A DNA stretch of 64,000 bases, from NCBI RefSeq assembly GCF_014297445.1, contig NZ_JACORU010000010.1, forward strand, positions 1-64,000, read 5' to 3'. Under the pieces are notes generated by a model. That model made no database searches. It was not told the DNA's origin and saw nothing but the letters and a program-made list of their open reading frames with translations. A program made the translations under genes and the position numbers. This stretch comes from Ramlibacter albus. GTDB taxonomy: Bacteria > Pseudomonadota > Gammaproteobacteria > Burkholderiales > Burkholderiaceae_C. This document shows positions 24,543 to 32,497 of this stretch, piece by piece (the first letter of the stretch is position 1; each line of letters starts with the position of its first letter).

Positions 24543-25514
24543 TCAGTTGCCGAGCACTTCGGTCGCGGTGTAGAGCCACGAGGACGGCAGCGCGAGCTGC
24601 AGTTCGCGCGCGACATCGCGGTTGACGACGAAATCGAAAGTGGAAACCTGCTCCACCGGCAGCGTGCGCGCCGGCACGCCCTTGAGGATCTTGTCGACGT
24701 ACTCGGCCGCCCGCGCGAAAGCCGCCGTGCGGCTGACGCCGTAGGACGCCACGCAGCCGGCCTCCGCCGCTTCACGCACGCCGCAGATCGCGGGCAGGCG
24801 CGCCCGGTGCACCAGCGCGCCGATCTCGCGCCGCAGCGATATGGACAACGGGTCTTCCAGCACGAGCAGCAGCTGCGGCCCGAAGCGGCGGATGTCCTCG
24901 AAGGCCGCCTCGAGGTCGGCCGCGGCCTGGAAGTGCGCCACCTCGAGCACCACGCCCATCGGCGCTGCGACGCGGCGCAGCTCGTCGAGCGAGAGGCGGG
25001 TGGCCGGCGTGGCCGGGTTGTGCAGCACGGCCACCCGGCGCAGGTCGTGGATCATTTCGCGCGCGAGCTGCAGCCGCTTGCCGGCGACCGACGTGACCTG
25101 CGTGGCAATGCCGGTCACCTGCGCGCCGGGGTCCGAGAAGCCCGCGACGAGGCCCGCACCCACCGGGTCGCCGACGGCGCAGAACACGACGGGAATGCGC
25201 GGGCCCGCCGCCGACTTCAGCGCCAGCGCCGGCAGAGTCCCGAGGCCGGCGACGAGCACGTCCGGCTGCAGCGCAACCAGCTCCCGTGCGGCACGCACCA
25301 GGTCATCCTGCCGTGCCTCCCGGTGTTCGATGACGACGTTGCGCCCGACGACTTGGCCCAGCTGCTCCAGCCGGTGCAGGAATGCGCGCCCCGTGTCGGC
25401 CTGCAGTTCCCTCACCACGAGGCTGAGGAAACCGATCCGGCGCGGCGCCGCTGCGCCGGCCGCGGCCGCCGCGAGGAACGGGAGCGCCTGGACCCACCGG
25501 CGTCTGGAGAGCAT
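24543..25514 (-). CDS. Orphan ABC substrate-binding protein (ABC_sub_bind/TrpX type)
   Basis: A 323-residue periplasmic protein. The signal is MLSRRRWVQALPFLAAAAAG, followed by the typical mature start PRRIGFLSL. Later come VPVVFCAVGDPVGAGLVAGF and a C-terminal AAEYVDKILKGVPARTLPVEQVSTFDFVVN, the hallmarks of the ABC_sub_bind family. Such proteins bind aromatic or other small solutes. No permease or ATPase gene accompanies it. It starts 64 bp after the crp-type gene on the same strand and is probably co-transcribed with it, which suggests a sensing or regulated-uptake role. A longer start at 25535 is possible. Confidence 0.88.
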   Translation of the reverse strand: MLSRRRWVQALPFLAAAAAGAAAPRRIGFLSLVVRELQADTGRAFLHRLEQLGQVVGRNVVIEHREARQDDLVRAARELVALQPDVLVAGLGTLPALALKSAAGPRIPVVFCAVGDPVGAGLVAGFSDPGAQVTGIATQVTSVAGKRLQLAREMIHDLRRVAVLHNPATPATRLSLDELRRVAAPMGVVLEVAHFQAAADLEAAFEDIRRFGPQLLLVLEDPLSISLRREIGALVHRARLPAICGVREAAEAGCVASYGVSRTAAFARAAEYVDKILKGVPARTLPVEQVSTFDFVVNRDVARELQLALPSSWLYTATEVLGN

Positions 25515-25578
25515 CGGCCCGCAGGCTAGCGCCACCGGGCGCTTCGCGCATCACCCAATCAGGGGAGAAACGCCCCGC

Positions 25579-26289
25579 TCACGCCTCCAGGCTCGCCTGC
25601 TCGACCATCCGCTGCAGCAGCGCCACGTCGGTCACGACCAACGCATCACCTTCCTTCGCCAGCAGCCCGCGCTTGGTGAGGGCGGACAGCTCCCGGGTGA
25701 CCTGCTCGCGCGTGGTACTCACACGCGATGCGATTTCGATGTGCTTGGGTGCGGGCGAGATGCGGCGGCGCGGGCCGTCCGCGGCGGGCGCTTCGCGCGC
25801 CAGCCGAAGCAAGTCAGCATGGATGCGGTTCTGCACGCCCAGCGTGCTGAGCTCGACGACCTTCTCGGACAGCAGCCGCACCAGCCCGGCCATGCGCGCC
25901 ATGAAGCGCCGCGCGAGCTGCGGCTCGTCGTCCAGCCATTGCAGGAAATCGGCGCGCGCCAGCGTCGCCGCCACCACGTCCGTCAATGCGACCACGTCCG
26001 CCGACCGGTTGCCGCCGTCGATGGCGGAGACCTCGCCCACCGTCTCGCCCTCGCCGAGGTCGCGGAACGTCACCTGCCGGCCCGAAGCGGTGTAGATCGT
26101 CACCCGCACGCGCCCCGCGATGATCAGGTGCACGTCGCGTGAGGGGGATTCGCGGGAGATGAGCACCTGCCCGGGTTCGTAGCGGCGCCACGCGCACTGG
26201 CGCGCGATGCGGTCCAGCTTCTCCGTCCCAAGCCCTTCCAGCAGGCTGATGCGGCGCAGCCCCAGGCTGGCCGGCGGTACGTCATGCAT
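25579..26289 (-). CDS. Crp/Fnr-family transcription regulator, predicted cyclic-nucleotide-binding
   Basis: A 236-residue regulator. The N-terminal cyclic-nucleotide-binding domain (about residues 14-125) keeps the phosphate-binding cassette GEVSAIDGGNRSADV (85-99), including Arg95 and Ser96, the residues that hold the cyclic phosphate in CRP. A long dimerisation helix follows (about 126-152). The C-terminal helix-turn-helix has recognition segment STTREQVTRE (191-200), in which Arg194, Glu195 and Arg199 match the CRP contact residues. No FNR-type cysteines are present. The gene is divergent from a cyclase-encoding operon, with a GTGC-N6-GCAC site between them, so it probably responds to the nucleotide made by that cyclase and regulates itself. 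Confidence 0.9.
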   Translation of the reverse strand: MHDVPPASLGLRRISLLEGLGTEKLDRIARQCAWRRYEPGQVLISRESPSRDVHLIIAGRVRVTIYTASGRQVTFRDLGEGETVGEVSAIDGGNRSADVVALTDVVAATLARADFLQWLDDEPQLARRFMARMAGLVRLLSEKVVELSTLGVQNRIHADLLRLAREAPAADGPRRRISPAPKHIEIASRVSTTREQVTRELSALTKRGLLAKEGDALVVTDVALLQRMVEQASLEA

Positions 26290-26340
26290 TTGGCTTCCCC
26301 CTCGACCTGCCCGATTCTGGCGCTTCGGGCGTCACCGCAT

Positions 26341-26382
26341 GTGCGAAATCGCACCTGCCGCGCCCGGTGCTGCGGCTACGCT
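26341..26382. promoter_or_regulatory. Divergent promoter with GTGC-N6-GCAC operator (site 2)
   Basis: GTGC-GAAATC-GCAC at 26341-26354 lies between the crp-type gene (ATG 26289) and the XRE/kinase/cyclase operon (ATG 26413). On the plus strand TACGCT at 26377-26382 is a TANNNT -10 box exactly 29.5 bp from the operator centre, as in class II Crp promoters. On the minus strand CAGAAT (26319-26314) is a weaker -10 at nearly the mirrored distance. Confidence 0.65.
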
Positions 26383-26412
26383 GCAACAAGGACCAGCAGG
26401 AAGAGGTACCCC

Positions 26413-26697
26413 ATGAACAGCAGCAACGCCGGCAGCGAAGCCCTCGCGGTCAACGACCTCGTCGCCGCAAACCTTGCGTATTACATGAAGGCCCGCGGGC
26501 TCTCGCAGGCGCGCCTGGGCGAACGCGCCGGCCTGACGGCCCGCACGGTCGCGAACTACCTGCATCCCACCCTGCGGCCGGCCAGCCGCCGGGGCCGCGA
26601 GGTGGGCGGGCGCCTGTACGAGCTGCAGAAAATGGCCGACTCGCTGGGCGTGCCCTGCTGGCTGCTGCTGGTGCCGCCGCCGGTAAGAACCCCATGA
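26413..26697 (+). CDS. Small XRE-type helix-turn-helix protein
   Basis: A 94-residue protein with an XRE/Cro helix-turn-helix, NLAYYMKARGLSQARLGERA then GLTARTVANYLHP (residues about 19-52), and a basic loop (RPASRRGREVGG). It ends with a helix, LQKMADSLGVPCWLLLVPPP. An AAGAGG ribosome site precedes ATG 26413. It is the first gene after the divergent operator and 34 bp before the sensor-kinase gene, so probably part of the same transcript. No toxin-like partner is adjacent. A role as an additional regulator of this operon is an inference. Confidence 0.8.
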   Translation: MNSSNAGSEALAVNDLVAANLAYYMKARGLSQARLGERAGLTARTVANYLHPTLRPASRRGREVGGRLYELQKMADSLGVPCWLLLVPPPVRTP

Positions 26698-26731
26698 GAC
26701 ATCCGCCGCGCGCGGCCCACACTGACAACCC

Positions 26732-28564
26732 ATGCGATTGCTGAGCGGTTCCCTGGGACGCAAGTACGCCGTCTACTTCATGTCGGTGGTGGGCACGGCC
26801 TTGGTGACGATGGGCCTCGTGCAGCTGTACTTCACGTACCGGGAGAACCAGGAAGCCGTCCTGAGCCTGCAGCGCGAGAAGGCCGCCTATGCCGCCTCGC
26901 GCATCGAGGCCTACGTGCGCGAGATCGAGCACCAGATGGGCTGGATGCGCTTCCCGCGCACGCCGGAGCAGGCCGGCACCGAGCAGATCCGCCTGGACTA
27001 CCTCAAGCTGCTGCGGCAGGTGCCGGCCATCACCGACCTCACCTACGTCGACGGCCAGGGCCGCGAGCGCGTGAGGGTGTCGCGCGTGAGCGTCGACGTG
27101 GTCGACACGCAGGCCGACATGGCCATGGACCCACGCGTCGTCGGCGCGCGCCGTGCCGACACATGGTTCGGGCCCGTCACTTTCCGCAAGGGAACCGAGC
27201 CTTACATGACCATGGCGGTGGCCGAGCTCGGGCGCAAGGGCGGCGTGACGATCGCCGAGGTGAACCTGAAATTCATCTGGGAAGTGATCTCGCGCATCAG
27301 TGTCGGCGAGAAGGGGGGCGCCTACGTCGTCGACCGCGAAGGCCGCCTCATCGCGCACCCGGACATCACGTTCGTGCTGCGCAAGCAGGACCTGCGGCAC
27401 CTGCCGCAGGTGGCCGAGGCGCTGGCGCCGGGCGAGCGCAAGCCGCCGGCCGTGACGGTGGGGCCGATGGGCGAGCGTGTGCTGTCGGCGCATTCGGAAA
27501 TCCCGTCGCTGCACTGGACCGTGTTCGTGGAGCAGCCGGTGCGCGAAGCGCTCGACCCGGTGTATGCGGCCGTCGAACGCACGGCGATGCTGCTGGCGCT
27601 GGGCCTCGTGCTCGCGCTGCTCTCCAGCATCTACGTCGCCCGGCGCATGGCGCGGCCCATCACGACCATCCACCGCGGCGCCGAAGTGCTGGCGGGCGGC
27701 GACCTCACCCACCGCATCGACGTGTCCACCGGCGACGAGCTGGAGCGCCTGGCGAACCAGTTCAACCGCATGTCGAGCGAGCTGTCCGATTCCTACTCCG
27801 ACCTGGAGCGCAAGGTGGCCGACCGCACGCAGGAGTTGAGCCGCGCCCTCGCGCAGCTGGCCGTGGCCAACCAGCACAAGAGCGAGTTCCTCGCGAGCAT
27901 GTCGCACGAGCTGCGCACGCCGCTGAACGCCATCATCGGTTTCTCCGAAGCGCTGCTGGAGGAGATGTTCGGCGAGCTGAACGGCAAGCAGAAGGAATAC
28001 CTCTCGGACATCCACGGCTCGGGCGAGCACCTGCTCTCGCTGATCAACGACATCCTCGACCTGTCCAAGATCGAGGCGGGCCGCATGGACCTGGAGCTGT
28101 CCACGTTCAACGTGCCGGCGGCGCTGCAGAGCACGATGACGCTGATGCGCGAGCGCGCGAGCCGCAGCGACGTGGCGCTGAAGCTGCATTGCGACGGCGC
28201 CGTGGACCAGTGGGTGGCCGACGAGCGCAAGTTCCGCCAGATCATGATCAACCTGATGTCCAACGCGGTGAAGTTCACCCCGGCAGGCGGCACGGTGAGC
28301 GTCGACGCGGCCGCCGAGGACTCGCAGCTGCGCGTCGCGGTCAGCGACACCGGCATCGGCATCAAGCCTGAGGACCAGGCCGTGGTCTTCGAGGAATTCC
28401 GCCAGGCGAGCGGCGACCACCTGGCGAAGGTGGAAGGCACGGGGCTCGGCCTGGCGCTCACGCGCAAGTTCGTCGAACTGCATGGCGGCACGATCACGCT
28501 CGACAGCGAGCCGGGCCGCGGCTCCACTTTCACCATCCGCCTGCCGCAGAAGGAGGTCGCATGA
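26732..28564 (+). CDS. Hybrid-pathway sensor histidine kinase with Cache sensor and HAMP
   Basis: A 610-residue membrane kinase. Transmembrane segment 1 is at about residues 11-34, followed by a roughly 250-residue extracytoplasmic dCache-type sensor (GGAYVVDREGRLIAHPD near 194-210). Transmembrane segment 2 is at about 288-307, then HAMP (ARRMARPITTIHRGAEVLAGGD), a coiled linker, HisKA with SHELRTPLNAIIGF (phospho-acceptor His392), and HATPase with NLMSNAVKF, DTGIGI and GTGLGLAL. The Cache domain implies direct sensing of a small extracellular molecule. Its stop overlaps the start of a single-domain receiver gene (ATGA), which is followed by a receiver-cyclase gene. Phosphotransfer to one or both is therefore expected. 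Confidence 0.93.
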   Translation: MRLLSGSLGRKYAVYFMSVVGTALVTMGLVQLYFTYRENQEAVLSLQREKAAYAASRIEAYVREIEHQMGWMRFPRTPEQAGTEQIRLDYLKLLRQVPAITDLTYVDGQGRERVRVSRVSVDVVDTQADMAMDPRVVGARRADTWFGPVTFRKGTEPYMTMAVAELGRKGGVTIAEVNLKFIWEVISRISVGEKGGAYVVDREGRLIAHPDITFVLRKQDLRHLPQVAEALAPGERKPPAVTVGPMGERVLSAHSEIPSLHWTVFVEQPVREALDPVYAAVERTAMLLALGLVLALLSSIYVARRMARPITTIHRGAEVLAGGDLTHRIDVSTGDELERLANQFNRMSSELSDSYSDLERKVADRTQELSRALAQLAVANQHKSEFLASMSHELRTPLNAIIGFSEALLEEMFGELNGKQKEYLSDIHGSGEHLLSLINDILDLSKIEAGRMDLELSTFNVPAALQSTMTLMRERASRSDVALKLHCDGAVDQWVADERKFRQIMINLMSNAVKFTPAGGTVSVDAAAEDSQLRVAVSDTGIGIKPEDQAVVFEEFRQASGDHLAKVEGTGLGLALTRKFVELHGGTITLDSEPGRGSTFTIRLPQKEVA

Positions 28565-28929
28565 CACGCATCCTGATCGTCGAGGACAACGAGAAGAACA
28601 TGAAGCTGTTCCGCGACATCCTCGAGTACGCGGGCTACGAGACGATGCAGGCCGCGACCGGCCGCGAAGGCCTGGAGATGGCGATGTCGAACCAGGCGGA
28701 CCTGGTGCTGCTGGACATCCAGCTGCCCGATCGCGACGGCGTGGCAGTGCTGCACGACATCCGAAGCGCGGTCGGCAAGGAGCTGCCGGTGCTGGCGGTC
28801 TCGGCCTCCGTGATGCCGGACGACCAGCAGCGCATCCTCGCATCCGGCTTCGACGGATTCATCACCAAGCCCATCAACGTCAAGGGCTTCCTCGAATCGG
28901 TCAAGGCCGCGGTCTGGCGCGAACAATGA
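28561..28929 (+). CDS. Single-domain response regulator (CheY/DivK-like)
   Basis: A 122-residue receiver with no output domain. Acidic residues are EDN at 8-10, the phospho-acceptor is Asp52 in VLLDIQLPDRDG, the switch Ser is in VSAS and the conserved Lys is Lys103 in ITKPIN. DivK-like single receivers act by protein contact, shuttling phosphate or adjusting kinase activity. Here it is translationally coupled on both sides (ATGA overlaps with the kinase and with the receiver-cyclase), pointing to a phosphorelay that ends in cyclic nucleotide synthesis. Confidence 0.93.
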   Translation: MTRILIVEDNEKNMKLFRDILEYAGYETMQAATGREGLEMAMSNQADLVLLDIQLPDRDGVAVLHDIRSAVGKELPVLAVSASVMPDDQQRILASGFDGFITKPINVKGFLESVKAAVWREQ

Positions 28930-30044
28930 AGCCGGGACGCGTCCTCGTCGTCGACGACACGCCGCTGAACGTGAAGCTGCTGGTCGACGCGCTCGGTGTC
29001 GCCGGCTACCACGTCGCGAGCGCCTCGAGCGGCGAGGAAGCCCTGGCAAGCGTCGCCGCGCAAGCGCCGGACATCGTGCTGCTGGACGTGATGATGCCCG
29101 GCATGAACGGCTTCGAAGTTTGCGAGAAGCTGCGCGCCGATCCGGCCACGGCATTGCTGCCGGTCGTGCTGGTCACGGCCCTGGACGGCAAGGACGACCG
29201 CATCCGCGGCATCGAGGCCGGCGCCGACGACTTCCTCACCAAGCCGATCAACAAGCACGAGCTGCTCGCGCGCGTGAAGTCGCTGCTGCGCATCAAGACG
29301 CTTTACGACCAGGTGGAGGCGCAGCGCCGCGAGCTGCGCGAGTGGAACGCCACGCTCGAGGAGCGCGTGAAGCAGGGCATGGCGGAACTCGAGCGCATGT
29401 CGCACCTCAAGCGCTTCTTCTCGCCGGCGGTGGCCAACCTCATCCTGCAAGGCGAAGTGGACCCGGCGCGCAGCCGCCGCGCGGAGATCACCGTGGTGTT
29501 CCTCGACCTGCGCGGCTTCACGGCGTTCACCGAGGGCAGCGACCCCGAGGACGTGATCGGTGTGCTGCGGGAGTACCACGGCACGATGGGCCGGCTGATC
29601 ATGAAGCACGAGGGCACCGTCGAGCACTTCGCGGGCGACGGCATCATGATCTTCTTCAACGACCCCGTGCCGGTGCCCAACCCCGCCGAGCGCGCGGTGC
29701 GCATGGCGCTGGAGATGCACGCCGAGTTCGCGCGGTGCGCCGAGCGCTGGAGCAAGCTGGGCCACCAGCTCGGCATGGGCATCGGCATCGCGCAGGGCTT
29801 CGCGACGATGGGCTGGATCGGCTTCGAAGGCCGCATGGACTTCGGCGCCGTCGGCGCCGTGTGCAGCATGGCCGCGCGCCTGTGCTCGGAAGCGGCCGCC
29901 GGGCAGACGCTGGTGCAGCAGCGCATAGTGGGGCGGCTGGAAGGGCTCGTGCGGGCCGAGAGCGTCGGCGAGCTGCAGCTCAAGGGCTTCCCGCGGCCGG
30001 TGGCGGCTTACGACATCCGCGGCATCGCAGCCCAGGCGCGATGA
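28926..30044 (+). CDS. Response regulator-class III adenylate/guanylate cyclase fusion
   Basis: A 372-residue protein. The receiver domain (1-122; acidic Asp10/Asp11, phospho-acceptor Asp54, Thr84, Lys106) is followed by a coiled linker (about 126-160) and a class III nucleotide cyclase domain (about 183-340). The metal aspartates are Asp194 (FLDLRGFTAFTE) and Asp238 (HFAGDGIMIFFNDP), and Arg318 (AARLC) is kept. At the usual purine-selecting lysine there is His234, and at the transition-state asparagine there is Ser314 (GAVCSMAARL). Activity and substrate are therefore not certain. If active, phosphorylation would control cAMP or cGMP output. It is coupled by ATGA overlap to the cyclic-nucleotide-binding protein gene downstream. 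Confidence 0.9.
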   Translation: MKPGRVLVVDDTPLNVKLLVDALGVAGYHVASASSGEEALASVAAQAPDIVLLDVMMPGMNGFEVCEKLRADPATALLPVVLVTALDGKDDRIRGIEAGADDFLTKPINKHELLARVKSLLRIKTLYDQVEAQRRELREWNATLEERVKQGMAELERMSHLKRFFSPAVANLILQGEVDPARSRRAEITVVFLDLRGFTAFTEGSDPEDVIGVLREYHGTMGRLIMKHEGTVEHFAGDGIMIFFNDPVPVPNPAERAVRMALEMHAEFARCAERWSKLGHQLGMGIGIAQGFATMGWIGFEGRMDFGAVGAVCSMAARLCSEAAAGQTLVQQRIVGRLEGLVRAESVGELQLKGFPRPVAAYDIRGIAAQAR

Positions 30045-30658
30045 TCGCCTACGTCGACCTCATCGGCTACGCCGCCGCCATGGCGGTCGCGGCCACCTAT
30101 TCGATGAAGACGATGATCCCGCTGCGCGTCGCGGGCATCGCGAGCAACGTCCTCTTCATCACCTATGGCGCCCTCAGCGGCGCGGTGCCGGTGCTCATCC
30201 TGCACATCTTCCTGCTGCCGCTGAATTCGTGGCGCCTGTGGCAGATGCTGCAGCTCGTGCGCCGCGTGAACGCTGCCGCGCACGGCGACCTGGGCATGGA
30301 CTGGCTCAAACCGTACATGACCTCACGCAAGGTGCGCGCAGGAGACGTCGTGTTCCGCGCCGGCGACGACGCGGACGCGATGTACTACACGGTCGCGGGA
30401 CGCTTCCGGCTGGTGGAGATCGGCGCCGACGTCGCACCCGGCGCGCTCATCGGCGAGCTGGGCTTCGTCGCGCCGAAGAACGCGCGCACGCTCACGTTCG
30501 AGTGTGTCGAGGCTGGCGAGCTGCTGGTCATCTCCTACGCGCAGCTCAAGCAACTGTACTTCCAGAACCCGCAGTTCGGCTTCGGCTTCCTCAGGCTGGT
30601 GAGCGAGAGGTTGTTCCGCGACATCGAGCGGCTGAAAACGCAGGCGAAGCTGCCTTGA
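30041..30658 (+). CDS. Three-TM protein with C-terminal cyclic-nucleotide-binding domain (Popeye-like layout)
   Basis: A 205-residue protein. Three closely spaced hydrophobic segments (about residues 5-22, 28-44 and 47-62) precede a cyclic-nucleotide-binding domain (about 88-195). The phosphate cassette is GELGFVAPKNARTLTF (138-153), with the key Arg149 and Thr150. The architecture, three helices followed by a nucleotide-binding domain, is that of Popeye-domain proteins. No catalytic or DNA-binding domain is attached, so it would be a membrane-located effector or buffer of the nucleotide made by the cyclase encoded immediately upstream (ATGA overlap). Last gene of the five-gene operon, 3 bp from the convergent lipoprotein gene. 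Confidence 0.85.
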   Translation: MIAYVDLIGYAAAMAVAATYSMKTMIPLRVAGIASNVLFITYGALSGAVPVLILHIFLLPLNSWRLWQMLQLVRRVNAAAHGDLGMDWLKPYMTSRKVRAGDVVFRAGDDADAMYYTVAGRFRLVEIGADVAPGALIGELGFVAPKNARTLTFECVEAGELLVISYAQLKQLYFQNPQFGFGFLRLVSERLFRDIERLKTQAKLP

Positions 30659-30661
30659 GCT

Positions 30662-31453
30662 TCACGGCTGCAAGGGCGCCGCTCGCGCGCCTTCGCTCCC
30701 GTGCCTGCGCAAGGCATCGGCCATGAAGCCGGTCTTCTTGGCATCTTCCACGAATTCGGACAGCCATTTGCGGGCCGCATCGCGTCCTTTCGGGACGGCC
30801 ATCGCATGGTCGATCAGCATGAAGTCGCCCTCCAGCAGCCGCACGCCGGGGCGCTTGCGCACTTCCTGGAGCATGGCCTGGCGCAAGCCCGCGGCGACTT
30901 CGGCGCGGCCCTGGAGCACCATGGCCACCACGTCGACGTCGGCCGGCGTGCTCACGAGCGTCGCGGCCTTCAGCGCACGCCTCAGGTAAAGCTCGTAGCC
31001 CGCGTTGGTGGTGGCCGCGATGCGCACGCCGCCGCGGTCGGCCTCGGTGACGGACGCGAGCGGCGAACCCGCGGGCACCAGGTAGCTGGCCTGCAGTTGC
31101 GCGTAGGGCGTCGTGTAGTCGACCTTCTCGGCGCGGCTCGCTTCGTAGGCAAGGAACGTGGCATCCACCTCGCCCCGGGCCAGGCTTTCGAACGCCTGCG
31201 ACGGTGAAGCAAACACGCGCAACTCGAGCGGCAGCCCGGCACGCTGCGCCGCCGCGCGCGCAAGGTCGACCATCACGCCCTCCATCTCGCCGCTTGCCGC
31301 CCTCTTGCCGAGGACGACGTTGCCGTAATTGACGGCGACACGCCACGTGCCGGTGGGTGCGAGCTCGGCGCGCGGCGCCGGCGGCAAGGCCGCGCAACCC
31401 GCGAGGGCGAGGGTGCATGCGGCGGCTCCGAGAAGGCGAAGGGGGGTCTTCAT
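30662..31453 (-). CDS. Amino acid-type solute-binding lipoprotein (orphan)
   Basis: A 263-residue protein of the SBP_bac_3 fold. Its lipoprotein signal ends in LALAGC (acylated Cys near residue 20). Family motifs are VDLARAAAQRAGLPLEL, FESLARGEVDATFLAYEASRAEKVDYTTPY and RIAATTNAGYELYLRRAL. It lies 71 bp downstream of another binding-protein gene on the same strand, without permease or ATPase genes, and converges on the cyclase operon. Such orphan binding proteins can present ligands to membrane sensors, which is attractive here because of the neighbouring Cache kinase, but this is an inference. Confidence 0.85.
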   Translation of the reverse strand: MKTPLRLLGAAACTLALAGCAALPPAPRAELAPTGTWRVAVNYGNVVLGKRAASGEMEGVMVDLARAAAQRAGLPLELRVFASPSQAFESLARGEVDATFLAYEASRAEKVDYTTPYAQLQASYLVPAGSPLASVTEADRGGVRIAATTNAGYELYLRRALKAATLVSTPADVDVVAMVLQGRAEVAAGLRQAMLQEVRKRPGVRLLEGDFMLIDHAMAVPKGRDAARKWLSEFVEDAKKTGFMADALRRHGSEGARAAPLQP

Positions 31454-31524
31454 GCCATGCAGCGTAGCGCAACCGGCAGCGGACGGCGTACTGGAAAGAT
31501 GAACAGCGGGTCGCCCGCGCCCTC

Positions 31525-32466
31525 TCATTCGACGTAACGCTGCACCGCCACCGCCAGCTCGGCGGGCAGCGCAAGGCGAAGCGCCTCGAGCGAGCGCCGG
31601 TTGACCACCAGCAGCAGTTCGACGGGCTGCTCGATCGGCAGGTCGCCGGCACGCGCGCCCTTGAATATCTTGTCGACGTAGGCGGCGGCGCGCCGGTAGT
31701 TGACGGCGCGGTCCGAGCCGTAGGTGACGAGCAGGCCCGCGTCGGCGAGCGCGTCGTTCTGCGAGCCCGCCGCGATGCGGTGCTTCAACGCGGCGGCCGC
31801 GATGCCATGGGCCTGGCTGACGGTGAACCCGGTGGACGTGACGACCGCGGTGCGCACGCCCTGCGCGGCGAGCGAGGCGAACGCGGCGTCGATGTCCTCC
31901 TTCCCGCGCAGCGGCGCCTCCACGATCTCGATGCCCAGTGCCTTCGCGCCTTCCACGGCGCTGCGCTTGTGGCCGGCGTCGCTGGAGCTTCCCGGGTCCA
32001 GCAGCAGGCCGATCCGGCGCGTGCCGGGCACCAGGCGCAGCAGGTAGTCCATCAGCTTGGGCGTCGTGTCGACGTTCATGTTGGACACACCCGTGAAATT
32101 GCGGCCCGGCCTGGCGAAGCTCGCGGCAAAGCCTGCACCGACCGGGTCGCCCGTGCCGACCGAGACGACCGGCACGGTCGCCGTGCGCGCGAGCAGGGCG
32201 CGGATCGCACCCGAGGCGGAGGCGAGCACGATCGCCGGCTGCAACTTGAGGATTTCGTCGGCGAGCGCCCCGAGCCGCGCCTCGTCGCCCTCCGCGAAAC
32301 GCGGCTCCAGGACGTAGTCGCGTTTGTCCACGTACCCGAGCTCGCGCATGGCACCATGGAAGGTCGCGAGCCGCGGCTGCGTCTCCTTCATGCGGCTGTA
32401 CGTCAGGAAGCCGATGGTGCGCGGCGCGGCACGCGCAGGCAGGCCCTGCACCCAGCGATGCGGCAA
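31525..32466 (-). CDS. Orphan ABC substrate-binding protein (ABC_sub_bind), frameshifted at the signal peptide
   Basis: The mature ABC_sub_bind domain is intact (about 313 residues): PRTIGFLTYSRMKETQPRL, VPVVSVGTGDPVGAGFAASF and AAAYVDKIFKGARAGDLPIEQPVELLLVVN. The frame begins at TTG 32466, in PHRWVQGLPARAAPRTIGFL, which is too short and polar for an export signal. The missing signal start, MNRRHLLLLAAS, is encoded at 32491 in a different frame. A one-base shift near 32460-32470 would restore a normal export signal. Either the gene has been damaged or the assembly has an error. Promoter and operator site 3 lie just upstream of ATG 32491. Confidence 0.75.
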   Translation of the reverse strand: MPHRWVQGLPARAAPRTIGFLTYSRMKETQPRLATFHGAMRELGYVDKRDYVLEPRFAEGDEARLGALADEILKLQPAIVLASASGAIRALLARTATVPVVSVGTGDPVGAGFAASFARPGRNFTGVSNMNVDTTPKLMDYLLRLVPGTRRIGLLLDPGSSSDAGHKRSAVEGAKALGIEIVEAPLRGKEDIDAAFASLAAQGVRTAVVTSTGFTVSQAHGIAAAALKHRIAAGSQNDALADAGLLVTYGSDRAVNYRRAAAYVDKIFKGARAGDLPIEQPVELLLVVNRRSLEALRLALPAELAVAVQRYVE

Positions 32467-32497
32467 GGAGCAGCAGGTGGCGGCGATTCATGGGCAG

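Noticed and set aside
26413..26697. XRE protein as an antitoxin of a toxin-antitoxin pair
   Set aside because: The next gene is a sensor kinase 34 bp away and no small toxin-like ORF is adjacent; a regulatory subunit of the operon is more likely.
26450..28843. 797-codon minus-strand open frame opposite the sensor kinase
   Set aside because: The kinase has all expected domains; the opposite strand is a composition artefact.
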